A DNA stretch of 64,000 nucleotides, taken from contig CAVONI010000011.1 in assembly GCA_963697285.1 (NCBI GenBank), forward strand, positions 124,001 to 188,000. The letters are read 5' to 3'. The translations under genes were made by a program, and so were the position numbers. Position 1 is the stretch's first letter. Each line of letters opens with the position of its first letter. The notes beneath the pieces were generated by a model. The model was not told the origin of the DNA. It saw only the letters and a list, made by a program, of their open reading frames with translations, and made no database searches. Positions 38,129 to 48,265 of this stretch are shown piece by piece. Source of the stretch: JAEUQQ01 sp963697285 (GTDB lineage Bacteria; Acidobacteriota; Vicinamibacteria; Vicinamibacterales; JAFNAJ01).

Positions 38129-39856
38129 GTGAGGAGCCTGAGTCGCGTCCTGCTTCTTGCCGCGGCGTGCGTCGCGGTCGCATTGTGGGTGCGCCTGCCG
38201 GCGGCCCCGCTCGCGGTGCGTCTCGACGAGGCCGAGTCGCTGAGGCGACGGACCGAGTGGCGCGGCGCCTACCACATCCACTCGAACCGCTCCGACGGGA
38301 CCGGAACGATCGACGAGATCGCACGTGCCGCCGCCGACGCGGGTCTCGACTTCATCATCGTCACCGACCACGGTGATGCGACGCAGACACTCGACCCTCC
38401 GAGTTACCGCTTCGCGGTGCTCGTCATCGACGCGGTGGAGATCAGTTCGAGCGGGGGGCACTACGTGGCGCTCGGCCTCGACGGGCCCGCGCCGTATCGG
38501 ATCGGCGGCGCTCCTGCCGAGGTCGTCGACGACGTGCGCTGGCTCGGAGGGTTCGGATTCGCTGCGCACCCCGATTCACCGCGCCGGTCGCTGTCGTGGC
38601 GCGACCGCTCGGCGCGCGTCGATGGCGTCGAGTGGTTCAACGCCGACAGTGCCTGGCGAGACGAGTCGCGGCTCGACATGGCATTCGGGCTCTTGACGTA
38701 TCCGTTCCGCCCGGGCAGCACGGTCGCCGGGCTGTTCGACCGGCCGGTGGAGGCGCTGGGATGGTGGGATGCCGCGGCCGCGGGCGGCCGACACCTCAGG
38801 ACGCTTGCCGCGCTCGATGCTCACGCGCGCCTCGGCATGCGAGGCACCGACGAAGACGAGGTCCGCGGAGGCGTCGCCATCGAGGCGCCCTCGTACCGAA
38901 AGATGTTCAGCGTGGCCACGAACCGCGTGTGGCTGCGCGGGACGCCGACCGGCAACGCGCACCACGACGCGGCGATGCTGCTCGAGGCGATCGAAGCCGG
39001 GCACAGCTACTCGGTGATCGACGCGTTCGCCCACCCCGGATTCCTGCGCGCAACCATGACCGCGACCGGTCGGCGGGTGCAGTTCGGTGACCGGTTGGCG
39101 CCGGGCGAGCGCCTCGACATCCGCGTCGAGACCGACGGGCCGGCCGGAGCCGAGATTCGACTGCTGCACAACGGACAGGTGACGGCCCGCTCGCGCGCTC
39201 CGGTGTTGATGTTCAGCGAAGTGGCTACTGCCGGCGCCTACCGCGTCGAGGTCCACGTCCCTGCATCGCGTGACCGGCGGGAAGGCATGCCGTGGATGGT
39301 CACCAACTCGCTCTTCGCGTGGCCCGCAGGATCTGTCGCCCCATCGCCGACGGCCGCTGATGAAGAGGCCGTGTCGGTCGATCTATCGGGATGCCGGCCG
39401 GAAGCCGACGTCGACTCCCGCGTGGCGTGGGACCCGAGTCCCGGCGTCGGCGGCTACACGCTGACCTACGCCCTGGCCCGAAGCACGGCACCGTTTGCGG
39501 CCGTCGCCTGCCCCTTGCCCGTTCCCGCCGGTGACCTGACGGGCGTGAGCGTGGAGAGCAGCGCCACGCCCGTCATGCGCGTCAAGGTGCAGGTCAGGGC
39601 TCCGTCGGCCGAACGTGACCTCCGGTGGGGCAGTTCCGTGCGGCTCGAGCCCTCACCGACCACTCAGTCGGCCTCGTGGAAGGCATTCGTGCCGGTCGGC
39701 AGCGAGGCCGCCGCCGCGACCCCGACCGACGCCAACAACCTGCTGCTGGTCATCGACCGGCAACACGCGGCATCGGGAGCGCAAGGTGTCGTCTCGATAC
39801 GCCGTCTTGCCGTGACACGGCGGGGGAGTCGGCCCGGTTCGGCGATCTCGCCGTAG
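38129..39856 (+). CDS. Secreted PHP-domain metal-dependent phosphoesterase-like protein
   Basis: A 575-residue exported protein. The signal/anchor (about 1-25) is followed by a PHP domain (about 45-310) with the metal-binding signatures YHIHSNRSDGTG, VTDHGD and AAHPDSP. The C-terminal part is beta-rich (RVQFGDRLAPGERLDIRVE, then a final carbohydrate-module-like stretch) and unassigned. PHP domains hydrolyse phosphoesters; a secreted form suggests scavenging, but the substrate is unknown. GTG 38129 is 33 bp after xer, and cotranscription is likely. Confidence 0.8.
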   Translation: MRSLSRVLLLAAACVAVALWVRLPAAPLAVRLDEAESLRRRTEWRGAYHIHSNRSDGTGTIDEIARAAADAGLDFIIVTDHGDATQTLDPPSYRFAVLVIDAVEISSSGGHYVALGLDGPAPYRIGGAPAEVVDDVRWLGGFGFAAHPDSPRRSLSWRDRSARVDGVEWFNADSAWRDESRLDMAFGLLTYPFRPGSTVAGLFDRPVEALGWWDAAAAGGRHLRTLAALDAHARLGMRGTDEDEVRGGVAIEAPSYRKMFSVATNRVWLRGTPTGNAHHDAAMLLEAIEAGHSYSVIDAFAHPGFLRATMTATGRRVQFGDRLAPGERLDIRVETDGPAGAEIRLLHNGQVTARSRAPVLMFSEVATAGAYRVEVHVPASRDRREGMPWMVTNSLFAWPAGSVAPSPTAADEEAVSVDLSGCRPEADVDSRVAWDPSPGVGGYTLTYALARSTAPFAAVACPLPVPAGDLTGVSVESSATPVMRVKVQVRAPSAERDLRWGSSVRLEPSPTTQSASWKAFVPVGSEAAAATPTDANNLLLVIDRQHAASGAQGVVSIRRLAVTRRGSRPGSAISP

Positions 39857-39919
39857 CGGACGCGACGCATCTCGCAGGCGGCCGACCGACGTGGAGTGGC
39901 ACGCGTGAGGCCGACGAGC

Positions 39920-39970
39920 CGCCTCGGGATCCCCGGGGCCTGCTGCCGGGTGACGGCCAGCCCCGAGGCG
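39920..39970. terminator. Inverted repeat between convergent PHP and lptFG genes
   Basis: CGCCTCGGG (39920-39928) and CCCGAGGCG (39962-39970) are perfect complements around a 33-base GC-rich loop in the 128-bp gap between convergent genes. No T tract is present. Bidirectional termination is plausible. Confidence 0.35.
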
Positions 39971-39984
39971 TGTGTGCGGAACGA

Positions 39985-42339
39985 TCAGGTGCGGACCGTC
40001 ATGATCAGGTAGAGCGCCCCGGCCGTGAACATGATGTTCGGTGCCCACGCCGCCAGCGGAGGCGAGATCAGGCCGGCGGTCCCGATGGCCGCGAAGAGGC
40101 TGAACACCAGCCAGTATCCGAGCGCCAGGACAATCCCCACGCCGACACCGTAGAGCGCGCCGCGTCGCCCGGTCGTCACGGCGAAGGGCACGGCGATGAG
40201 CGTCATGATCACGGTCACGAACGGGAACGACACTTTCCGCTGCAAGGCCACCGCGTACGGAATGGCGTTGAACCCGCTGGTGCGCAAGTCGTCGACATAT
40301 CGACTGAGCTGCGCGTACGACATCCGCTCGGCGTCGGGTTGCTCGGTGTAGAAGTAATCGAGTGGCTCCAGCGAAACCGGCATCTGGTCGAAGGGCTGGT
40401 ACTTGCGCACGCGGCCCTGGCGGTCGAACGTCCGGGTCCACCCCTTCGTGCCCGCCCATTCGGCGCCCTGTCCGGCTGTGGCCAGGGTCACGAACTCCTG
40501 CTCGGCCAGGCGCCACGGCGCGTTCTCGAAGGTGAAGACCGACACGTGGTTCATCTCGCGCCTGCGGGGATCGAGATAGGCGTAGTGGTACATGCGGCCG
40601 TCACGGCCGACGGTCCACTGCCGGTTCACGACATCGAAGGTGCGAGGGGAGTTGCCCCGGATGACGTGGGCGAGCGCCTGCGCGCGGCGGTTGGCCTGGG
40701 CCAGGACGGTCTCCTGCAGCACGAACAGCATCGCGCTCCAGAAGAGGCCGAAGACGACCAGGGGCAGCGCAGCCCGGTACAGGCTGATGCCGCAGGCGCG
40801 CATCACGATGAGTTCGCTGTTCTTGGTGAGCAGGCCCACCGACACCAGGGTGGCTACCAGCGCGGCAATCGGCATCACGTAGTAGACGAACTGCGGCGTC
40901 GAGTAGAAGAAGAACTCGAGCAGCATCCGTGTGGTCGCCTCCCCCTTGAACACCTTGTCTGACAGGTCGATGAAGGTCGCGATGTAGAAGATGCCCAGCA
41001 GGCCCACGAAGGACAACACGAAGTACTGGTTGTAGAACTTCGCCATGTAGACGTCGAGCAGCCGAGGGCGCGGCAGGTCGAGCTGAGGGATGCGCAGGAC
41101 GAGGACCGGCCCCGACGGTTGACGCGCCGGCGCCACGCCGGGCTCCTCGGCACGTGTCCCGGTCACCGGCGCCTGCGCCGCCGGCACGCGGCGCCTGAAA
41201 TGGGGCAGCGGGATGGCAATGCCGCTTCCCAGGTCGCCGTAGCGGTTCCGCACCGTCAGCAGCACCACGCCCGCCGCGCCGAGGACGAGGTTGGGGATCC
41301 ACATCGCCAGCTCGGCCCGAATCCACTGGGCTTTGGCCATGGCCTCGCCCGTGTACATGAAGATGTAGTAGACGAAGATCACGGCGATTGCCACGACGAA
41401 GCTCGACTGCTTGCCGTCCTTGCGATTCGACGCGCCCAGCCCCAGTGCCAGCAGCCCGAACACCAGGCACGCCACCGGAATCGAGAACTTCTTCTGGATG
41501 GTCATCACCTGGTTGTGGACCGACAGGTTCTGCTTCGTGCGGATCGCGATCTCGTTGCGGAGGTCGTCGATGGTCCGCTCGTTGTCGCCCTTCTGGAGAC
41601 CACTGCGGGGAAAGACTGCCTCGGGATCGAACCCGAGGGTCATCGACGCGAAGCGCTGGATTTCGTACTTGGCCGTGTCGTCGGGCGCGGCCCGGTGTCG
41701 CGTGCCGTTCTCGAGGATCAGGTCGACCCGTCGGGTCTCTCGGTCGAGCTCGAGGTGCGCCCGGGTGGCGACGAACACCTCGGGCTGGTTGACCTTGCGG
41801 GTATCGGCCAGGAACACGTCGCGCCACCCGCGGCCGCCCTCGGCGGTGTCGCGGACGTAGAGGACCATGTTCGGGAAGTCTTCGAAGAAGACCCGCGGCT
41901 TGACCTCGCTCTCGGCGCGCGCGGCGACGATGCCGTAGACGATCTCGCGGTAGTCCTGGTTGGCCTTCGGCATGGCGACGATGAGGACCCACGACGTCGC
42001 GGCCCACCCGATCAGCGACAGGACCGCTACCGGCCGGAGCAGGCTCCACACCGACACCCCGCACGCCTGCAGGGCGACGATCTCGCGGTCGGCCGACAGC
42101 CGTCCCAGGGCGACGAGGAGGCCGACGAGCAGCGCCATCGGGATCGTGATGCCCAGCGCCTGCGGCAGGAGCGTCGCCATGATGCGCCCGATGACCGGCC
42201 AGGGCACCCCCTTGGCCACGAGCTTCTCGGCCACCTCCATGAGCGGCTGTGTCTGCAGGATGAAGGTGAAGACGAGCAGCCCGAGCAGCGTCGGGACAAC
42301 GGCTTCCTTGAGCGCGTAGCGGTCGATGAGGCGGAACAT
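39985..42339 (-). CDS. lptFG: LptF-LptG fused lipopolysaccharide export permease
   Basis: A 784-residue protein made of two YjgP/YjgQ permease halves. The first (about 1-375) opens MFRLIDRYALKEAVVPTLLG and has the PQALGITIPMALLVGLLVALGRLSADREI motif region. The second (from about 430) opens LLDVYMAKFYNQYFVLSFVGLLG and has QFVYYVMPIAALVATLVSVGLLTKNSELIVMRACG. Each half has a periplasmic jellyroll segment. They are joined by a cytoplasmic Pro/Arg-rich linker (about 375-430). In most diderms LptF and LptG are separate proteins forming the ABC transporter with LptB. lptB and a fused lptC-lptA lie at 58.5-61.3 kb. Confidence 0.92.
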   Translation of the reverse strand: MFRLIDRYALKEAVVPTLLGLLVFTFILQTQPLMEVAEKLVAKGVPWPVIGRIMATLLPQALGITIPMALLVGLLVALGRLSADREIVALQACGVSVWSLLRPVAVLSLIGWAATSWVLIVAMPKANQDYREIVYGIVAARAESEVKPRVFFEDFPNMVLYVRDTAEGGRGWRDVFLADTRKVNQPEVFVATRAHLELDRETRRVDLILENGTRHRAAPDDTAKYEIQRFASMTLGFDPEAVFPRSGLQKGDNERTIDDLRNEIAIRTKQNLSVHNQVMTIQKKFSIPVACLVFGLLALGLGASNRKDGKQSSFVVAIAVIFVYYIFMYTGEAMAKAQWIRAELAMWIPNLVLGAAGVVLLTVRNRYGDLGSGIAIPLPHFRRRVPAAQAPVTGTRAEEPGVAPARQPSGPVLVLRIPQLDLPRPRLLDVYMAKFYNQYFVLSFVGLLGIFYIATFIDLSDKVFKGEATTRMLLEFFFYSTPQFVYYVMPIAALVATLVSVGLLTKNSELIVMRACGISLYRAALPLVVFGLFWSAMLFVLQETVLAQANRRAQALAHVIRGNSPRTFDVVNRQWTVGRDGRMYHYAYLDPRRREMNHVSVFTFENAPWRLAEQEFVTLATAGQGAEWAGTKGWTRTFDRQGRVRKYQPFDQMPVSLEPLDYFYTEQPDAERMSYAQLSRYVDDLRTSGFNAIPYAVALQRKVSFPFVTVIMTLIAVPFAVTTGRRGALYGVGVGIVLALGYWLVFSLFAAIGTAGLISPPLAAWAPNIMFTAGALYLIMTVRT

Positions 42340-42874
42340 CGCTGGGGGTGTGTGCGGCCTTCAGGATGCCATGGCAGCGACGCGGAAGGATACCACCGCG
42401 TCGTCAACCACCGCGACGTCGGCGACCGACCCACAGCCCGACGCGCTGCGGCCCGACGCGCGGCGGGTGACGGAGATCGGCGACGGTTCAGGTGAGGACA
42501 GGGACGGTCGGTTCCAGTTGGTTGCTGTCGGCTCGAGGGCGTGGAGTCGGTTGCGAGGCGGCGAGGGTCGGCGCGAGGGTGGCGGTTCCGACGGGGGATT
42601 TAGGGCGAACGCCGGCACCAGGACCCCAACAGGACATGCACAGGGGGTATTCTGGCGCAAACCCGTAGTGTCCCATAAGAAATATTATGTTGAGTAACGT
42701 GACTGGGAATCCCGTTCGGGTTGGCGCCACGCTCTTTCACGCCCCGACAGTTGGGCTTCGACGACGGCGGCGCCTGCCGAGCCGCGCGCATCGGCCGGCC
42801 CGTCGCCCTCGCACCTCGCGCAACCCGCCCGACGCCACGCTCGGTCCTGCGTCTGACGTGCGCAGCCGGGGCCG
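42340..42874. other. 535-bp gene-free region upstream of lptFG and downstream of parB
   Basis: This is the only stretch over 300 bases without a gene. It lies between the lptFG start and the parB stop and must hold the lptFG promoter. It is GC-rich except for an AT-rich island at about 42672-42705 (CATAAGAAATATTATGTT), 333 bp from the lptFG start, which looks promoter-like but shows no clear paired -35/-10 on either strand. I see no parS site, RNA gene or convincing small ORF; short open frames here are Pro/Arg-rich. Confidence 0.6.
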
Positions 42875-43685
42875 TCAGCCGCGACGGAGCTCGTCGAGAA
42901 TCGACTCCAGGGCCGCGATGACTTCCTGCTTCTCGACCTGGGACTTGCGGAAACTCAGCTTGAGGTTGAATGTCTTCGCCGGCGCCTTGTACGCGAACGT
43001 GTAGGACTTCGGTCGCCCCGGCTTCGGCTTGGCAGTCGCCTGGCGCGCCTGCGCCCTGGTGGGTTGACCATCGCGCGTCAGGCGCTCGATCAAGGCGATC
43101 ATTTTCTGCGGGTCTGACTGCCTAACTATCTGTAGAAGTAATGATTTAGAGGTAATGTCGGCCAGCCGACAAAGGTTCTTCACCTCTTCGGGCATCTCGT
43201 GCACGGCCAGCGACTCGGTCACGGACGTGCGCGACTTGCCCAGGCGCTTCGCCAGGTGCTCGTGCGTGAATCCGTGCCTCGTCGAGAGGCTGTACAGCGC
43301 TTCCGACTCCTCGAACGGCGTCAGGTCCTTGCGTTGCAGGTTCTCGATGAGGGCGAGTTCCAGCAGCTCGGTATCGTCGACATCGCGGATGACAACGGGC
43401 ACCTCCCGCAATCCGAGTTGCACCGCAGCCTGGTAGCGGCGCTCGCCCGCCACGATCTGAAAACGACCGTTGCGCTGCCTGACGATCAGGGGCTCGATGA
43501 TCCCCTTCTCGGCCATCGAGGCCATGAGCTCCGACAGGTCGCCCATGACCTGCCGCGGCTGGTCGGGATTCGGATCCACCAGGTCGATCGCGATGATGCG
43601 CCCGATCGGCTGACCCGCAGACGCGGTCAGCGACTCCACGTAGTGTGCGTCGTGCCGCATCTTCAGGGTCTCGGGAAGGCCACGC

Positions 43686-43693
<8 letters not shown>
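42875..43693 (-). CDS. parB: ParB-family chromosome/plasmid partition protein
   Basis: A 272-residue ParB/Spo0J-like CTP switch and DNA-binding protein. The N-terminal domain (about 25-110) has PNPDQPRQ and IVAGERRYQAAVQLG. The helix-turn-helix region (about 115-170) has LTPFEESEALYSL and LAKRLGKSRTSVTESL. The C-terminal end is basic and ends LKLSFRKSQVEKQEVIAALESILDELRRG, unlike the usual Spo0J dimer domain. Translation starts at GTG 43693, seven bases after GAGGTG; this overlaps the end of parA. A TTG at 43699 would leave no spacing to that site. Confidence 0.9.
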
Positions 43694-44441
<748 letters not shown>

Positions 44442-44471
44442 GAGAGGAGCCGCGTGTGCGGCGTGCGCGCG

Positions 44472-44500
44472 ATTCTAGGAGCCGCGCGGGCACGCGTCAA
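44472..44500 (-). promoter_or_regulatory. Sigma-70 promoter of parAB
   Basis: On the minus strand, TTGACG (44495-44500) and TAGAAT (44472-44477) are separated by exactly 17 bp. Transcription would start near 44465, leaving a leader of about 24 bases with no obvious ribosome site before the parA ATG. Confidence 0.65.
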
Positions 44501-44544
44501 GGAACCGCGCACGACGGTGGGAAAACTGACGCAAACGCGCAGAT

Positions 44545-45030
44545 CTACATCTTGTACTTCCCGAGCTCGTCGGGATCGATGCTCTCGAGCCACCGCTGCA
44601 ACCGATCGGCGTCCGGCTTCCCCTCGTCGGCTTCCTGGCTCCTCGCCTGCTCGAGGACAACCTCTTCGACGTAGATGGGCGCCTTGGCTCGCAACGCCAG
44701 GGCGATCCCGTCGCTCGGCCTGCTGTCGACAAGCACCCGCTCGCCCTGTACCTGCAATTCGATCACGGCGTAGAAGGTCGCGTCGCGCACCTCGGTCACG
44801 GTGACCCGGACGACCGTGGCCTTCAGGTCGGCGATCACCTGGCGCAACAGGTCGTGGGTCAGCGGGCGCGGCGGGGTGATGTTCTCGATCTGCAGGGCAA
44901 TCGCGTTCGCCTCGAACGTCCCCACCCAGATCGGAAGGACCCGCTGCCCCTGCTCGTCGTGCAGGACGACGATCGGGTTGTTCGTGACCGGGTCGACCAT
45001 CAACCCCTTGATTGTCATCAGGACGGCCAT
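44545..45030 (-). CDS. Bifunctional nuclease-family (DUF151/BFN) protein
   Basis: A 161-residue protein of the DUF151 family. The core is VVLHDEQGQRVLPIWVGTFEANAIAL, then PLTHDLLRQVI, FYAVIELQ, and DSRPSDGIALALRAKAPIYVEE. Members show RNase and DNase activity in plants and occur widely in bacteria, where the role is unclear. A short charged C-terminal extension (about 125-161) follows the domain. It lies 17 bp after miaB on the same strand, so it is probably in the recN-miaB-DUF151 transcript. Confidence 0.9.
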   Translation of the reverse strand: MAVLMTIKGLMVDPVTNNPIVVLHDEQGQRVLPIWVGTFEANAIALQIENITPPRPLTHDLLRQVIADLKATVVRVTVTEVRDATFYAVIELQVQGERVLVDSRPSDGIALALRAKAPIYVEEVVLEQARSQEADEGKPDADRLQRWLESIDPDELGKYKM

Positions 45031-45047
45031 CGGATGTGCCTCGACGC

Positions 45048-46457
45048 TCAGACCGGCAACGCCGGTGATGCGGATACGGCCTCAGGGATCAGGCGCCCGC
45101 CTGGCCGATCTTCGACCGCCACCACGGTGCCTGACAAGCTGTACGGGCCCGCCCGCTCGATGCGGACACGTGCCAGTCGTCCGAGCCACTCGCGCTGGCC
45201 CGGGAAGTTCACCACGGTGTTCCCGCTGCTGCGTCCCGACAACTCGTGCTCGCGACGCCGGCTCTGCGCATCGACCAGAACCTCGACTTCGGTGCCGATT
45301 GCACCGGTGTGCAGCGTGATTTGAATCGACTTCTGCAACGCCTGGAGCGCCACGATCCGTTCCGTCTTCTCGTCGTCGCTCACGTCGTCGGTCATGCGCT
45401 TTGACGCCAGCGTCAACGGGCGCGTCGAGTACTTGAACGAGAACATGCTGTCATACCCCACGGCTTCCGCGAGGCTCAGTGTCTCGGCGAAGTCCTCTGC
45501 GGTCTCGCCAGGGAAACCCACGATCACGTCGGTGGAAAACTGGATACCTGGCGACGCTCGTCGAAGGCGCGCAATCAGGTCGAGATACTCGTCGCGCGTG
45601 TGACGTCTGCGCATCGCCTGGAGCACCCTGGTCGAACCGGATTGCACGGGCAGGTGCACGTGCTTGCACACGCGGCCCAGCCGGGCAACCGCGTCAATCA
45701 GTCGCGGCGTCACGTGCCGCGGATGGGGACTCGAGAATCGTATCCGCTCCACGCCGGGGATCGCGTCGATCCGAGCCAGCAACTCCGCGAAGTCGCATGC
45801 AGGGTCGTCGGGCGCGTGGTAGTGGTTCACGATCTGCCCAATCAACTGGATTTCGCGACGGCCAGACGCCACAGCCTCGGCCACTTCCGCGAGGATCTCG
45901 CTCACGGCTCGCATGCGCTCGTGACCGCGGGTGTACGGCACGACGCAGAAGGCGCAATAGTCGTTGCAGCCTTCGATGATCGTGACGTAGGCCTTCACGG
46001 GGTCGCCCCGGCGCGCGATGCCCAGGGGGAACGACACGTCGTCCTGGGGGTTGAGGTCGATGCTCGGTTCGTGTCGCTCGTCGGCGAGGGCATGCTCGAG
46101 GAGTACAGGAAGCCGCCGCATCGCCTGCGTGCCGACGATGACGCTGATGTCAGGTGCACGTTCGAGTAGTTTGCGGCCCTCTTGCTGCGCCACGCACCCG
46201 GCGACGGCAATGAGCGGCTTCGGGCCACGACCGATGCCGTAACGGATCTCGTCGAGCCTGTGGAACAACTTGTCTTCCGCGCGCTCCCTGACGCTGCACG
46301 TGTTGATGACCACGATGTCGGCGTGCGACGGGTCGTCGACCGACTCGAAGCCGGCCGATTCGAGCAAGCCCGCGATGCGCTCGGCGTCGTGGACGTTCTG
46401 CTGGCAACCGTACGATTCAAGGTAGAAGCATCGGGACAAGTGTCGGTTCTCCGTCAC
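45048..46457 (-). CDS. miaB: tRNA-2-methylthio-N6-dimethylallyladenosine synthase
   Basis: A 469-residue radical-SAM methylthiotransferase modifying A37 of tRNAs. The N-terminal UPF0004 domain has the auxiliary cluster cysteines in ESYGCQQN, INTCSVRERA and AVAGCVAQQ. The radical SAM cluster motif is GCNDYCAFCVVPYTRG, and a TRAM domain ends the chain (about 385-455). It starts at GTG 46457, which overlaps the recN stop (GTGA), so translation is coupled. Length is normal. Confidence 0.95.
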   Translation of the reverse strand: MTENRHLSRCFYLESYGCQQNVHDAERIAGLLESAGFESVDDPSHADIVVINTCSVRERAEDKLFHRLDEIRYGIGRGPKPLIAVAGCVAQQEGRKLLERAPDISVIVGTQAMRRLPVLLEHALADERHEPSIDLNPQDDVSFPLGIARRGDPVKAYVTIIEGCNDYCAFCVVPYTRGHERMRAVSEILAEVAEAVASGRREIQLIGQIVNHYHAPDDPACDFAELLARIDAIPGVERIRFSSPHPRHVTPRLIDAVARLGRVCKHVHLPVQSGSTRVLQAMRRRHTRDEYLDLIARLRRASPGIQFSTDVIVGFPGETAEDFAETLSLAEAVGYDSMFSFKYSTRPLTLASKRMTDDVSDDEKTERIVALQALQKSIQITLHTGAIGTEVEVLVDAQSRRREHELSGRSSGNTVVNFPGQREWLGRLARVRIERAGPYSLSGTVVAVEDRPGGRLIPEAVSASPALPV

Positions 46458-48130
46458 GATTGGACTTTCGCCCTTTCGCCTTTCGCTTTCGCCTTTCGCT
46501 CAGGCGAGGCATGGCTGGCCAGCAGTTCCTGCGCGGCGGCGCGAGCACTCGACGTCACGTTGGCTCCCGCCATCAGCCTCGCGATCTCGTCGATGCGCTC
46601 GGTGTCCTTGAGTTCGACGACATGCATCGTGGTCCGGCCGCCTGCGACCTGCTTCTCGACCCGCAGATGCCTGTGGGCCGCACTCGCCACCTGTGCCAGG
46701 TGCGAGACCACCAGCACCTGATGATGAGCCGACAGCCCACGGAGGCGGCTCCCCACGGCGTCGGCGACGCGCCCGCTTACGCCAGCGTCGATCTCGTCGA
46801 AGACCATCGTCCGCGGATGGGCCTCGAGAGCGGTCAATGTCTCAATAGCCAGCATGACGCGCGACATCTCTCCCCCACTCGCAATCCGGTGGAGGGGCCG
46901 CGCCTGCTCGCCAGGATTCGGAGCGAAGAGCAGTTCAACGTGATCGAGGCCTCGTGACGTCCACGACCGCTCTTCGGGCCTGGCCTCGATCTCGAAGCTC
47001 AACTCGGCACGCTCGAGGGCGAGATCGACGAGGTGCGGCCGGATGGCATCGCTGAAGGCTTGCGCGTGTGCCTTCCGACCGTTCGATAGTCGAGTGGCTG
47101 CCTCGACGTACTGAGAGCGACACTGGTCGAGCTCGCGCTGCAGCTGCTCGCGGGTGCTGTCCGCATCGACCAGGCGCGCGTGCTCGACGCGCATCTCGGC
47201 AATCTGGGCAGACGCCGCGTCGAGGTCGCCGCCGAAGCGCCGCGCCAGTCGCTCCAGCGCCGCCAGCCGAGTCTCGACGAGTTCGAGACGTTCCGCGGCG
47301 CTCTCGAGCGACGTGAGCGCCCGCTGCAACTGGTGGCTGACGTCTCGCAGCGGCGCGTCGATTGCCTCGCGCAGGGCCGCGGCCTCTTCAAAGGACGGAT
47401 CGAGGCTTGCCAGCTCCTGGAGGCGCTTCCACACTACTGCGAGTTGGCTGAGGGCCGATTGATCGTCGTCGTCGAGACGGTTGTGGGCTTCGACGATGAG
47501 CCGCTCGATGCGGTCGGCGTTGGCCAGTCGCTGTCGCTCGATGCGCAGTTCGTCGAGCTCGCCTGGCGTTGGCGCGACTTTGTCGTACTCGGCGAGCTGG
47601 AACGACAGCCATTCGACCCGTGCGGCGCGTTCGCGCTCGTCCATCGTCATGGCTTCGACGGCGGTGCGCGCCCCAATCCATGCTGCGTGCCGGCGTTCCA
47701 CGTCCACACGGACCTCAGACAGGCCGGCGAAGGTGTCGAGGACCTCGGTCTGCGCCGCCGGAGCCAGCAGCCGCTGCTGTTCGTGCTGCCCGTGGAGTTC
47801 GATTTCGTCCTCGAGCGTGGCCTTGAGCGTCGCGGCCGTCACGAGGGTGTCGTCGAGAAAAGCGCGGCCCCGACCTGTCGACGAGACCTCTCGTCTGACT
47901 ATAAGTTCTTTGTTTGCAACAGTTTCAAAGACTGCCTGCACCGAGCACGCGTCGGCGCCCGTCCTGACCAGCTCGCCTGAGGCACGTCCGCCGGTGACGA
48001 GCGAAATGGCGTCGATGACGATGGACTTGCCGGCGCCGGTCTCGCCGGTCAGGACGGTGAGGCCTGGGCCGAGGTCGAGTGCCAGCGTCTCGATGAGCGC
48101 CAGACGCTGGATGTTCAGATACCGCAACAT
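46454..48130 (-). CDS. recN: DNA repair ATPase RecN
   Basis: A 558-residue SMC-like protein acting in double-strand break repair. Walker A is GETGAGKS (29-36), a central coiled coil spans about 150-370, and the C-terminal ATPase lobe has IASGGEMSRVMLAIE and the Walker B VFDEIDAGVSG. ATG 48130 (MLRYLNIQRLALIE) is preferred over 48151. The last dozen codons are made of a CTTTCGC tandem repeat and encode a Lys/Arg/Glu/Ala-rich tail. No LexA-like box is recognisable upstream. Confidence 0.95.
   Translation of the reverse strand: MLRYLNIQRLALIETLALDLGPGLTVLTGETGAGKSIVIDAISLVTGGRASGELVRTGADACSVQAVFETVANKELIVRREVSSTGRGRAFLDDTLVTAATLKATLEDEIELHGQHEQQRLLAPAAQTEVLDTFAGLSEVRVDVERRHAAWIGARTAVEAMTMDERERAARVEWLSFQLAEYDKVAPTPGELDELRIERQRLANADRIERLIVEAHNRLDDDDQSALSQLAVVWKRLQELASLDPSFEEAAALREAIDAPLRDVSHQLQRALTSLESAAERLELVETRLAALERLARRFGGDLDAASAQIAEMRVEHARLVDADSTREQLQRELDQCRSQYVEAATRLSNGRKAHAQAFSDAIRPHLVDLALERAELSFEIEARPEERSWTSRGLDHVELLFAPNPGEQARPLHRIASGGEMSRVMLAIETLTALEAHPRTMVFDEIDAGVSGRVADAVGSRLRGLSAHHQVLVVSHLAQVASAAHRHLRVEKQVAGGRTTMHVVELKDTERIDEIARLMAGANVTSSARAAAQELLASHASPERKAKAKGERAKVQS
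46465..46500. repeat. CTTTCGC tandem repeat at the 3' end of recN
   Basis: Five CTTTCGC units, slightly irregular in spacing, fill 46465-46500 (GCGAAAG on the coding strand). They encode the charged last residues of RecN and end just before the recN-miaB overlap. They resemble the GGCGAA repeat at 4795-4822. Confidence 0.75.
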
Positions 48131-48185
48131 GTTGGAGCCCCCACTGGGCAACGGTGGTGGGTTGAGCGTCTCATTCTAGCGGTTT

Positions 48186-48214
48186 TTGACAGTGATCCGG
48201 TCGCGTGCTAGGCT
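48186..48214 (+). promoter_or_regulatory. Sigma-70 promoter of the tol-pal operon
   Basis: A perfect TTGACA (48186-48191) is followed after exactly 17 bp by TAGGCT (48209-48214). Transcription would begin near 48221, giving a 45-base leader with GGAGG (48256-48260) before the TTG start of tolQ. A minus-strand TAGAAT (48173-48178), a possible recN -10, lies back to back with it. Confidence 0.75.
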
Positions 48215-48265
48215 GACTTCTTCGCGCTGTCCCAGCGGCGCACCCGCAATGAACCGGAGGCACGT

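Noticed and set aside
41119..42495. 458-codon plus-strand frame opposite lptFG
   Set aside because: Shadow of a clear permease fusion; no hydrophobic or domain pattern of its own.
42488..42730. Small minus-strand ORF in the lptFG-parB spacer
   Set aside because: Pro/Arg/Thr-rich, no ribosome site of note and no recognisable fold; not enough to call a gene.
48131..48200. LexA box upstream of recN
   Set aside because: The only hint is an isolated CTGT with no paired ACAG at the right spacing.
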